Assembly (NCBI GenBank): GCA_964473045.1
Contig: CAYYMX010000012.1
Span: 1-26,288, forward strand
Reading direction: 5' to 3'
Source: CAYYMX01 sp964473045
Lineage (GTDB): Bacteria > Pseudomonadota > Alphaproteobacteria > Methylaequorales > Methylaequoraceae
DNA: 26,288 nucleotides
The translations under genes were made by a program, and so were the position numbers. Shown piece after piece: positions 1 to 8,078 of this stretch. Each line of letters begins with the position of its first letter. Within the stretch, counting starts at the first letter, position 1. Below the pieces are notes generated by a model. It had not been told where the DNA came from and did no database searches. It worked only from the letters and a program-made list of their open reading frames with translations.

Positions 1-1
1 T

Positions 2-259
2 TATAGGACAAAAATGAAAATCCCTGTTTTTTTAAATGATTTAGGGCATCTAAACATGAACCAACTCAGAGTTTTAGGGTTAGGTAAAGATTACATGATT
101 CCACACAAGAGCTATCATACTAGAAAATTCAACAACACAAAAAAATATCTGTTATTAAAAAAAGTTGTTGAGATGATATATTTTTTTGATTTTCTTAAGA
201 TAAAGCTAAGATTTGTTTTGAGTTTTTTTAAGAATAAATTTTTTTTTGGAGGTTCGTAA
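2..259 (+). CDS. hypothetical protein, probably 3' end of a gene cut by the window edge
   Basis: The frame is open from the first bases of the window, so this may be the tail of a longer protein. There is also an ATG at position 14 with an AGGA five bases upstream, which would give a complete 81-residue protein. The product is lysine- and phenylalanine-rich, with a basic middle and a hydrophobic C-terminal third, and ends in Gly-Gly-Ser. I recognise no family. Its last codons overlap a strong GGAGG at 248-252 that serves the next start, and it lies just upstream of an FkbM methyltransferase, so it is probably part of the same polysaccharide operon. The real start cannot be decided from this window. 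Confidence 0.45.
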   Translation, partial: YRTKMKIPVFLNDLGHLNMNQLRVLGLGKDYMIPHKSYHTRKFNNTKKYLLLKKVVEMIYFFDFLKIKLRFVLSFFKNKFFFGGS

Positions 260-287
260 AATGATTTTTAAATCTATTTTGACATGA
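248..287 (+). promoter_or_regulatory. strong ribosome-binding site with eight-codon leader ORF overlapping the FkbM start
   Basis: GGAGG at 248-252 sits eight bases before an ATG at 261. That frame reads eight codons and stops at TGA 285-287, which overlaps the ATG at 284 as ATGA. The arrangement fits translational coupling of the methyltransferase to a mini-ORF. A one-base indel that separates the true N-terminus from its body would look the same. Confidence 0.5.
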
Positions 288-1180
288 CATTCGCAAATAA
301 AGTTTCTTTTTTACTTCCAAAATTCTTTAGAAATAAGCTAAGACAACCGTGGCACAATATTGAACTTCTTTTGTTCTTTTTATTTTCTGGAGGAAGAATT
401 TATTATAATGCAGAAGTTGGAAACATTTATGCAATTAAACCTTTGCTAGGATCAAATTTGTCAAAAAAACTTCCAATTGTTGCTCGTTCGTTACGAGAAT
501 TGAAAAGATGGATGTCTTTTGGTAGAGACGAAAGTGATAAACTTTACACTTGGTTATTAAATTTAAAATGTTGTGAAATACTTTGGGATATTGGTTCTGC
601 TAATGGTTTGGAAGGCTTTATGGTTAACTTTCTTCATGGTTCAAGGGTTGTTTTTGTTGAACCATTTACACCTAGTATTGAAAGTATTTTAAAAACAAAC
701 TTTCTTCTAGAGTCTGTATTTAATAAAAAACTTGATATTGAAATTATACAAGCAGCATGTGATGAGAAAAAAGGTTTTGAAAAACTTGTTAATCATACGA
801 AACCAGTTCCTGGAGAAACATTCAATTCAGTTGAAAACGCAATTGGTGACTATTGTGATGGAGGAAGACAAGAAATGGAAAAAAAGTCTTTTCAGTGGAT
901 TAAAAAAATCACTCTAGATGAAATACTTCTTGATCTAAAGATTCAAGCTCCAACTCATTTAAAAATTGATGTTGATGGTCTTGAACTAAGAGTCTTAAAA
1001 GGAGGTAAGAAACTTTTTAATCATAATGGTTTAATTGAATGCGCGATTGAAGTAAATGACAATAACCCTAAAGCAGTTGAAAGTTATATGAAAAATTGTG
1101 GTTTTGTAAAATTTGATGAACATGTTCATCATAATTTTGGAAAAAAGTTTACTGCTGACTTTTTTTTTAAAAGAAAGTAG
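284..1180 (+). CDS. FkbM family methyltransferase
   Basis: Predicted S-adenosylmethionine-dependent methyltransferase of the FkbM family, which commonly O-methylates sugars in surface-polysaccharide clusters. Residues 102-108 (DIGSANG) form the SAM-binding loop, followed by the acidic strand VFVEP near residue 124. Residues 227-236 (KIDVDGLELR) are the hallmark FkbM motif. The protein is 298 residues, with about 100 residues before the Rossmann domain. The ATG at 284 overlaps the stop of an eight-codon ORF starting at 261, which itself has a strong GGAGG eight bases upstream; 284 has no such site of its own. The start may therefore depend on translational coupling, or the 5' end may carry a frameshift. 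The family call is secure; the acceptor is unknown. Confidence 0.85.
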   Translation: MTFANKVSFLLPKFFRNKLRQPWHNIELLLFFLFSGGRIYYNAEVGNIYAIKPLLGSNLSKKLPIVARSLRELKRWMSFGRDESDKLYTWLLNLKCCEILWDIGSANGLEGFMVNFLHGSRVVFVEPFTPSIESILKTNFLLESVFNKKLDIEIIQAACDEKKGFEKLVNHTKPVPGETFNSVENAIGDYCDGGRQEMEKKSFQWIKKITLDEILLDLKIQAPTHLKIDVDGLELRVLKGGKKLFNHNGLIECAIEVNDNNPKAVESYMKNCGFVKFDEHVHHNFGKKFTADFFFKRK

Positions 1181-1191
1181 ATGTGATTTTT

Positions 1192-1761
1192 TTATTGATT
1201 ATTTAAATTTTCTAAAGGATACAAATCACTTTTTTGGTAATCTTCTTTTGTAATACTCATATTAATTGAATCATAATAAACACCATTGTTGTATACAAAA
1301 TTTCTGTGTTTACCTTCTTCAACAAATCCAGATTTTTTATATGCTTTTATAGCAGCCTCATTCTTCTCATTGACCCCGAGATAAATTAATTCTAAATTAA
1401 GTCTTTTAAATCCATAGTCTACAACTAGCTTTGTTGTTTCTGTTCCAAACCCTCTATTAAAATTTTTCCTCCCACCTATTAATATTCTGAACTGCGCTCG
1501 TCTTGCTACCCAATTAATTAAATATAAACCGGTTGTGCCAATAAAAGTTTTATTTTTTAATATTTCTACTGAAAAAACCACATTATTTTCACTGAAGTTT
1601 GCTTCTTTATATGTATCCTCAAGTAGTTTCTCTGTTGTTGGTTTGTCACCCATTTCCATGAACTCTGTAACTTTTTCATCATTCAAAAAATTTGAATAAT
1701 TTTCTAAGTCATCCCTAAGAAAGGATCTGAGACCAATCAAACTTGATTTTTTGTAATACAA
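1192..1761 (-). CDS. GNAT family N-acetyltransferase (RimJ/RimL-like)
   Basis: Predicted acetyl-CoA-dependent N-acetyltransferase of the GNAT superfamily, 189 residues. Motif A, which binds the acetyl-CoA pyrophosphate, is seen as RGFGT at residues 103-107. Motif B follows at 134-146 as NEAAIKAYKKSGF, with a typical C-terminal strand after it. In polysaccharide clusters this type often acetylates amino groups of UDP- or dTDP-amino sugars; that substrate is inferred from neighbours only. No ATG exists between the upstream stop and the domain. The start is TTG at 1761, supported by AAGGA seven bases upstream. It is the only minus-strand gene among the first plus-strand genes, so it is transcribed separately, convergent with the FkbM gene. 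Confidence 0.75.
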   Translation of the reverse strand: MYYKKSSLIGLRSFLRDDLENYSNFLNDEKVTEFMEMGDKPTTEKLLEDTYKEANFSENNVVFSVEILKNKTFIGTTGLYLINWVARRAQFRILIGGRKNFNRGFGTETTKLVVDYGFKRLNLELIYLGVNEKNEAAIKAYKKSGFVEEGKHRNFVYNNGVYYDSINMSITKEDYQKSDLYPLENLNNQ

Positions 1762-1846
1762 TTTTTTTCCTTATAATTATCTCTATTTAACAAAAAAAAG
1801 TTATAATATAAATTTATTTTTGTTAATTTTATATTACTCTTATTTA

Positions 1847-2785
1847 ATGATTAAAACAATATTAGTTGGTTTAGGAAATGTTGGTGCTGAATATGACCTT
1901 TATGAGTGCAAATATAAAAGATCACATTTAGGTGCGCTATTAAAACAAAAAAAAATTAAGCTTGTTAAATTAGTCGATAAAAATAAAAAAAAAATTTCAA
2001 ATATAAAAAAAAAGATTCATTTATCTGATGTCTCTTATAGCAATTCAATAGTTAACTCTGAAAAGATTAAATTAGATTTAGCTATAGTTGCCACATCAAC
2101 TGAAAGTCATGAAAAAAATATAATGGAAATATTAAAATATAAACCAAAACTATTAGTTTGTGAAAAACCTCTAACTAGCCATCCAGATCGTGATAAGAGA
2201 GTTTTAAATACACTCCAAAAAAAAAATGTAAAATTAATTATTAATTATCATAGAAAGTTTGATTCAAGGTTCAGGCAATTAAATTTATTAATAAAAAATA
2301 ATTCATATAATAAGCTAATTTTCAAGTATGGTAATGGATTCTTAAATTACGCTTCCCATATGCTTGATTTTTTAATAAGAACTCTTGGTAAGATTAAGAA
2401 CTTAAAAATAATTAGAAAAGAAAAGTTTAAAAAAGACTTTTCTATTGATTTGTATGTTAAGTTTGAGTGTGGTTTCAAAGCTTATTTTCTTTCTTTTGAA
2501 AATTATCAATTCGATATTTTTGATTTAGAGATTTATAATAAAAAAAATAAAATTGAAGTAGTCTATGGAGGGCATGAGATTAATTTTTTTCAAACAAAAA
2601 AAAACTTAATCTACAAAAATTATTCTTTCTTGAAGCAAAAAAAAAGGAAATTTGAGTCATTTGGCAATGGGTTTGAACAACTTTATGAGAATATTACAAA
2701 ATATTTTGAAGGAAAAAATAATCTTATTGATCAAGAAAACGACTATTTTTATTTTTCATCAATTATAAAAAAAATAATAGGTTAG
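1847..2785 (+). CDS. Gfo/Idh/MocA family oxidoreductase
   Basis: Predicted NAD(P)-dependent sugar dehydrogenase. The N-terminal Rossmann fold starts with GLGNVG at residues 8-13. The family signature CEKP, whose lysine is catalytic in Gfo/Idh/MocA enzymes, lies at 105-108, and a GxxxxxxSHMLD-like segment in the second half fits the conserved His/Asp catalytic site. I chose ATG 1847 rather than an upstream in-frame TTG at 1820, because the Rossmann strand begins directly after the ATG and the extra residues look non-coding. The product is 312 residues, slightly short for the family. Together with the nearby acetyltransferase it could help make an oxidised or amino sugar nucleotide; the exact substrate is unknown. 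Confidence 0.75.
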   Translation: MIKTILVGLGNVGAEYDLYECKYKRSHLGALLKQKKIKLVKLVDKNKKKISNIKKKIHLSDVSYSNSIVNSEKIKLDLAIVATSTESHEKNIMEILKYKPKLLVCEKPLTSHPDRDKRVLNTLQKKNVKLIINYHRKFDSRFRQLNLLIKNNSYNKLIFKYGNGFLNYASHMLDFLIRTLGKIKNLKIIRKEKFKKDFSIDLYVKFECGFKAYFLSFENYQFDIFDLEIYNKKNKIEVVYGGHEINFFQTKKNLIYKNYSFLKQKKRKFESFGNGFEQLYENITKYFEGKNNLIDQENDYFYFSSIIKKIIG

Positions 2786-2795
2786 TTTTTATTTT

Positions 2796-4346
2796 ATGGT
2801 TAAAACTTTAATTAAATATAGCGAAGATTTTTTTTGGCCAATAGCTTTAAGAAAAATTAAAAAAATTGGAAATGATTTTAGTGACACTCTCTTTAATGAA
2901 GTCATAAAGTTTGATGATGAAAATAAAAAGAATCTTGTCATTACAGTTTTTTGTTCTTTGCATAATGAATTGATGACGCTAATCATTCATTTAATTATCT
3001 TTAGATCTAAAAAAAAGATTTCTTATGCTGATTACTTTTTTTCTAAAAAATCACGAATTACCACTGCTTTAATTAATGATAAGATTCCCAAGCAACCATT
3101 TATTGCTGAATTGTTAAAGAATGGTTTTGATGAATCACGTGTTAGATTATTTTGTAGAGATATGAGGTCATTAATTTTTAATAGAAGGTATCCTAAATCA
3201 TCTCCACTAAAATTTGTTAATCTTAAAGACGATATTATTACCATCCATACTGGAGATTTACTTGAAACTCATATGGAAGTTGAGAAAAAAAAAATTGTTT
3301 ATGTTCCAACATCCGAATGGTTTAAGAAAATTAAGAGTGAAAATAATTTTTTTTTATCAAACCATGAAATATTTTTCTTAAGAAATTTTCTTGAGAGTCA
3401 AATTTTTAATTTATTTGCTAAGTATAAAATTCGTTCTACAAAAATTATTGATATTTATATAAAAAAATTAATTTTAAATTTTCTTAAAAACTCTAATAGT
3501 TATTTGGGGCATATTCTTGAAAATAGAATGGCTCCAAAACATTTGTGGACTACGAGTGGAGGGTCACTTTTCGCAAGAATATTAAGATTGAGTTCTAAAC
3601 TCAGTGATGGAAAAGTTATTGGACATGATCATTCACATGGTCAGGGGGCATTTAAAAGCTTTATAAATAGTTATATTGAAACTAATTTTTTAGATGAATT
3701 TTATGTAAGAACTTATCAACAGAAAAAAAATTTAGAAAAAGAATTAAGAACATCAAAATTAAGGAATAGATTTCTTAAAATAAAAGTTGTGAAAAAAGAA
3801 GAACAGAAAATTTTACAAATAAAACCTACTAATAGAAAGGTTGTGATGTTAGTTAGTTCACTTTACAATATTGATGCATCATTTCTTGACCCTTTGCCAT
3901 TTGCAACAGTCATGCTAGATTGGGAGATTAGAACTCTTAATTATTTAAAATCAATTGGTTATACGCCTATTTATAAACCTCATCCGGAATCTAAATTAAA
4001 TTTTAATTCATTTTTTGAAACCCAAGGTTTTGAAGTTAATTCTGAAAAGTTTGAAAAAGTTTTATCTAAAGCAAGTATATTTGTTTTTGGAGTTCCAAAT
4101 GCAACATGTTTCTTCTTTTCATTAAGAACTAATTTACCCTTAGTTTTAGTTGATTTAAGGTCGAAGAAATGGGAAACAGAAGCCCTTAAAAGTTTAAAAA
4201 AAAGAGTAGGTTATGTAGAAACTCATCACAGTAGGGATAATAGAATAGTTTTGAATTGGAATAAATTAAAACATCAATTGGAAAAGTCAAAAGATTTGAA
4301 AAGCAATGAATTTGCAAGAAAATATTTTTATCCATCCTTCAGATGA
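2796..4346 (+). CDS. putative GT-B-like surface carbohydrate biosynthesis protein
   Basis: A 516-residue cytosolic-looking protein without a recognised full-length family match. Two features recall capsule and teichoic-acid transferases with a GT-B fold. One is a histidine-rich GHDHSHG at residues 276-282, placed like the conserved HG of such enzymes. The other is YKPHPE at 393-398, like the KPHP motif that binds the nucleotide of the donor in capsule and CDP-glycerol-type transferases. After it comes a segment resembling the acceptor-proximal helix (SIFVFGVPNAT). It starts 10 bases after the dehydrogenase gene, so it is co-transcribed with it. A glycosyl- or polyol-phosphate-transferase role is inference from motifs and context. 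Confidence 0.45.
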   Translation: MVKTLIKYSEDFFWPIALRKIKKIGNDFSDTLFNEVIKFDDENKKNLVITVFCSLHNELMTLIIHLIIFRSKKKISYADYFFSKKSRITTALINDKIPKQPFIAELLKNGFDESRVRLFCRDMRSLIFNRRYPKSSPLKFVNLKDDIITIHTGDLLETHMEVEKKKIVYVPTSEWFKKIKSENNFFLSNHEIFFLRNFLESQIFNLFAKYKIRSTKIIDIYIKKLILNFLKNSNSYLGHILENRMAPKHLWTTSGGSLFARILRLSSKLSDGKVIGHDHSHGQGAFKSFINSYIETNFLDEFYVRTYQQKKNLEKELRTSKLRNRFLKIKVVKKEEQKILQIKPTNRKVVMLVSSLYNIDASFLDPLPFATVMLDWEIRTLNYLKSIGYTPIYKPHPESKLNFNSFFETQGFEVNSEKFEKVLSKASIFVFGVPNATCFFFSLRTNLPLVLVDLRSKKWETEALKSLKKRVGYVETHHSRDNRIVLNWNKLKHQLEKSKDLKSNEFARKYFYPSFR

Positions 4347-4444
4347 ATTTAAATATTCTTTAAATTTATATTTTTGTCAAAATAGTATAGAATTTGTGAA
4401 AAATCATAAATTAAAAATTTAATCAAATATTTTCTGATAAATTA

Positions 4445-6238
4445 GTGGAAAAAAGAATAAATATACCAAATTTTTTTTTTTGTTGGCAAAAATATTCCAA
4501 TGCTTCAGAAATAAAAGTTTTTAATAAAAGACCATTAAATAATAATGGGTTGTACATAAGTTTTGAAAACTTTTTTCCTAAACCATTCATACAATCAAAT
4601 AAAAATTATACTATTATTGTGATTGGTTCAACTATACTTAGTGAGAAGATCAGCTTTAATATCACTGAAAAACATATAAATAATAATAAACTACTCAGAG
4701 AAATTAATGGTGAGTTTATTATTATTTTTTTTGATAAAAAGAAAAGAAAAATTAAAATTATTAATGATAGATTTTCAAGTTATCCAGTATACTATGTGAA
4801 CACAGAAAAACTTTTTTTTCTCTCTTCATCCTACCTTGATTTAATAAAAAACTTACAAAAAAAGCAAAGTGTAAAGATTGTTAAGGATAATTTTTTTGAA
4901 TTCATTTTTTTTCAAAGATTATTAGGTGATAAAACTTATGATTATTCCTCAAAATACCTTTCATCTGGTACTATTCTAAATATCTCTAAACAACAATTTT
5001 CACAAAAAAAATTCTGGGTTCCAAATTTTTCAAAAACTAAATCTACTGATAATCAATTAGTTGATGAAATGGTTTTTCTTTTGAAACAATCATTAAAAAG
5101 GAAAACAAGTGACAAAAAAAACTATGGATTATTTTTAAGTGGTGGATTTGATAGTAGATCAGTTGCAATTGCTGCAGAGACGCACCTTACCTGCTTAACT
5201 TATAGTTTTAATGATAACTATGAAGTAAATTGTGCTAGAAAGTCAGCGGAGATACTTGGAAATAAGTTTGTTTTTTTAAAGTTTCCAAAGTTTCATTTAT
5301 CGAAATCAATTTCTTTGTCAAATTCAATTTGCAATGGAATGTATGTTATTGACAATGCCTTATTTACTTTGCCTCCAGATTACCAAGAATTAAAACTAGA
5401 TGTAATGTTAAATGGTCATGGGTTTGATTATATGTTTCAGGGAATGTATCTTCCTACCGAAAACTTTAGACTTTTTGGAAGGCCAACTTTTTTTAAAAAA
5501 CTTTTAGGTTATGATAAGAATATATCCATGCAATTTATGAAATCAATTTCATTTAGACTCAAGTATTTTGATCTATTTGATTTTTTACAAGAAAAATTTA
5601 AAAAATATTTTTTTGATTTTATTTTCCAGTCATGTGAAGAGATAAGAAAAGCTTGTTCCTCATACTCACAAAAAAATTCAGATGTATGGGAATATTTTAT
5701 TATTCATTCAATTGGTAGACATTATTCATGGCCTAATCTTGGTTCACAAAACTTAGGGATAGAATTAAGAACTCCTACCTTTGATAATGATCTATTTAAT
5801 TTTTACATGAAGTTAAATCCAAATCATAGATTATCAGCAAGGATTTTTAGAAAGGCATTAATTAAAATGAATAAAGAATGTTCTATGATTGAGAGTGGTA
5901 ACTATGGCATAGCTTTGGCTGGTTCTCCATTATATAAAACTTCTCACCTTATTTATAGAAAGATTTTGAGACATTTAACAAATAACCAAAATTTTCGTAC
6001 AACTCATGCTGAGGATAGAACCTGGCCTGATAGAGATAGATATCTTTCTTATGATCAAGATTTTTTTTCCTTAGTTGAAAATGCTATAAATTCAGATTTA
6101 GTATTTGAGTATTTACCTTATTTTGATTGGAAAAAAATTAGAAAATATTTTGAACTTTATAAAAAAAGACCAGAACTTCAAATGGGTTCTTTTTTAGTTA
6201 CAATTTTGTCGTTAAAGAAGTTTCTAGAAAAGGTGTAA
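4445..6238 (+). CDS. asparagine-synthetase-like protein with degenerate glutaminase domain
   Basis: A 597-residue relative of glutamine-dependent asparagine synthetase. The ATP-pyrophosphatase loop is clear at residues 232-237 (SGGFDS), and the later arginine-rich segment ELRTPTFDND matches the EVRSPFLD region of AsnB. The N-terminal third keeps the second half of the class II amidotransferase fold (INGEF and NDRFSSYPVYY) but does not begin MCG, so the nucleophilic cysteine is absent. The usual SG(D/E)GGDE loop is replaced by NGHGFDY at 323-329, removing its acidic residues. Start is GTG 4445; no ATG is available upstream in frame and no clear Shine-Dalgarno is visible. It ends two bases before a second, Cys2-containing paralog, so the two may act together. 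It may have a different amine donor or a different ligase reaction. Confidence 0.75.
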   Translation: MEKRINIPNFFFCWQKYSNASEIKVFNKRPLNNNGLYISFENFFPKPFIQSNKNYTIIVIGSTILSEKISFNITEKHINNNKLLREINGEFIIIFFDKKKRKIKIINDRFSSYPVYYVNTEKLFFLSSSYLDLIKNLQKKQSVKIVKDNFFEFIFFQRLLGDKTYDYSSKYLSSGTILNISKQQFSQKKFWVPNFSKTKSTDNQLVDEMVFLLKQSLKRKTSDKKNYGLFLSGGFDSRSVAIAAETHLTCLTYSFNDNYEVNCARKSAEILGNKFVFLKFPKFHLSKSISLSNSICNGMYVIDNALFTLPPDYQELKLDVMLNGHGFDYMFQGMYLPTENFRLFGRPTFFKKLLGYDKNISMQFMKSISFRLKYFDLFDFLQEKFKKYFFDFIFQSCEEIRKACSSYSQKNSDVWEYFIIHSIGRHYSWPNLGSQNLGIELRTPTFDNDLFNFYMKLNPNHRLSARIFRKALIKMNKECSMIESGNYGIALAGSPLYKTSHLIYRKILRHLTNNQNFRTTHAEDRTWPDRDRYLSYDQDFFSLVENAINSDLVFEYLPYFDWKKIRKYFELYKKRPELQMGSFLVTILSLKKFLEKV

Positions 6239-6240
6239 AA

Positions 6241-7995
6241 ATGTGTGGAATTTTTGGTTTTTGGATAAAAAGAAAACTAGATCAGAAAGATATTTTATTT
6301 GGAAAAAAATTAACAGCAGGTCTTCGTCATAGAGGGCCAGATGGAATAAATTATTTTTGGGATAAAAACAAAGGTTTATTTCTAGGTCATACCAGGTTGG
6401 CAATTATTGATTTGTCAACTGAAGCTGGTCAGCCAATGACAAAACATAATATGGTTATATCTTTTAATGGAGAAATTTATAATTATTTAGAGATTAGAAA
6501 TTTTTTAGAAAAAAAAGGATACCAATTTATAACTAAGAGTGATACGGAAGTTATATTATCATCCTTTGATTTCTGGGGAATAGAAGCAGTTAGAAGATTT
6601 GATGGAATGTTTGCCATTTCACTCTTTATGCAAAATAAATTGTACCTAATAACTGATAATTTCCTAGAAAAGCCAATTTATTGTTTTGATAACAATGACG
6701 GAGTTTACTTTTCTTCTGAACCACAAATCTTAATTGACAATATGAATATAGACAAATCTTCAGTTAACATTCCAAAATTTTTATCTCTAGGTTTTTTTGA
6801 AGATGGTTTTACTGGTTATAGAAACCTTACTGGAATACAACCTGCAACCATTAGAGAATATTTTAGCAAAAAAAAAAATACCGAAACTAAATATTGGGAA
6901 TTTCCAGCAAGGTCTTTTAGTAATGGAACAAAAATTTCTGACAAATTTGTTGATGAATTTGTTGATCTGCTATTAATCTCTATAAAGAGAAGGCTACGAT
7001 CTGATGTGCCAATGGGTGTGTTTTTATCGTCTGGGTTAGATTCTTCAATTATGGCCACACTGATAAAAAAAGAACTAAAAAAAGATGTTATAGCTTATAC
7101 AGTCTCATTCCCAGATGAATACGACGAAAGTAAGTTATCAAAAAAAATATCACAATTTCTTAAAATTGATCATAATATTGTTAATCATAAGAAATCTAAT
7201 AAATTGGAAGAAAGTCAATTACTAGATTTATATGGTTTCCCTAATGATAATACAACAGCAATTTCAATTAAATTAATGTGCGAAGCAATTAAAAAAAAAA
7301 TTAAAGTTGCGTTGTCAGGAATTGGTGGTGATGAAATATCAATGGGGTACAATAAATATTTTTTTATTAAGAAATACAAGTTTTTTTTTAATTATTTTAA
7401 TAAATTATCATTTCTACTAAGCCACTTTAAGTTTTCTATCTCAACATTTAAAAGATTAAGAAAAGCTAACTATTATTTTAATGGAACTAAATCTTGGAGA
7501 CTAATGGCAATTAAAAATGGAGAGGTTTTAGAAAGTTTTGAGAGTTTTTTTCAACAAGTAAACTTTGATCTGGAAAACTACAAGACAAATGACTTCTTGT
7601 TAAAGGTAAGCAGTTATGATTTGCTTCAAACTCTTCCTTATAGTTATTTACCATCAGTAGATAGGGGGAGTATGAGAGAAGGAATAGAAGTTAGGTCACC
7701 CTTTTTGTCTAAAGATTTATTTGAAAAAGTTTCTCTATTAAGAACTGATCAATTAATTCTAGATCAAAAAGTTCTTTTTAAAAAAATTTTGAGAAGATAT
7801 TTACCTGATCACTTAATTAATGTTAAAAAAACTGGATTTATTAGTCCAGTTAAAACCTCATTACAAATTAACAATAATTTTCTTGAAGAAAATAAACTTA
7901 AAAAATTATTTCTTCATCTGAAAAGAATTAATAATCAAAACTCTTTGCGGATAATTTCAAGAATTAATATTCTTCAAAAATTTCTAGTGCCTTAG
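6241..7995 (+). CDS. asparagine synthase (glutamine-hydrolysing)-like amidotransferase
   Basis: A 584-residue AsnB family protein. It starts MCGIFGFW, giving Cys2 as the glutaminase nucleophile. It carries the conserved RHRGPDG and FNGEIYNY segments of the class II amidotransferase domain. The synthetase domain has SSGLDSS at residues 263-269 (usually SGGLDSS) and SGIGGDE at 359-365. AsnB proteins in polysaccharide clusters are thought to amidate uronic acids on sugar nucleotides or repeat units, as proposed for WbtH and WbpS. Its stop-to-start distance from the degenerate paralog upstream is only two bases, so they share a transcript. Asparagine synthesis itself cannot be excluded, but three paralogs in one cluster argue for specialised substrates. 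Confidence 0.85.
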   Translation: MCGIFGFWIKRKLDQKDILFGKKLTAGLRHRGPDGINYFWDKNKGLFLGHTRLAIIDLSTEAGQPMTKHNMVISFNGEIYNYLEIRNFLEKKGYQFITKSDTEVILSSFDFWGIEAVRRFDGMFAISLFMQNKLYLITDNFLEKPIYCFDNNDGVYFSSEPQILIDNMNIDKSSVNIPKFLSLGFFEDGFTGYRNLTGIQPATIREYFSKKKNTETKYWEFPARSFSNGTKISDKFVDEFVDLLLISIKRRLRSDVPMGVFLSSGLDSSIMATLIKKELKKDVIAYTVSFPDEYDESKLSKKISQFLKIDHNIVNHKKSNKLEESQLLDLYGFPNDNTTAISIKLMCEAIKKKIKVALSGIGGDEISMGYNKYFFIKKYKFFFNYFNKLSFLLSHFKFSISTFKRLRKANYYFNGTKSWRLMAIKNGEVLESFESFFQQVNFDLENYKTNDFLLKVSSYDLLQTLPYSYLPSVDRGSMREGIEVRSPFLSKDLFEKVSLLRTDQLILDQKVLFKKILRRYLPDHLINVKKTGFISPVKTSLQINNNFLEENKLKKLFLHLKRINNQNSLRIISRINILQKFLVP

Positions 7996-8078
7996 AAATT
8001 AAAAACTTCCGCAATCTTCTAATTTAATTTAAAATGTTATGAATTTCCTGTAGTTTTTAATAACCAATTTGTATCTTA

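Noticed and set aside
1820..1846. Upstream in-frame TTG as a start for the Gfo/Idh/MocA gene
   Set aside because: The Rossmann strand begins directly after ATG 1847 and the extra residues match no part of the family.
4347..4444. Gap before the first asparagine-synthetase-like gene searched for a promoter
   Set aside because: A TTGTCA at 4374 and a TATAGA at 4386 are seen but the spacing is too short; no convincing promoter.
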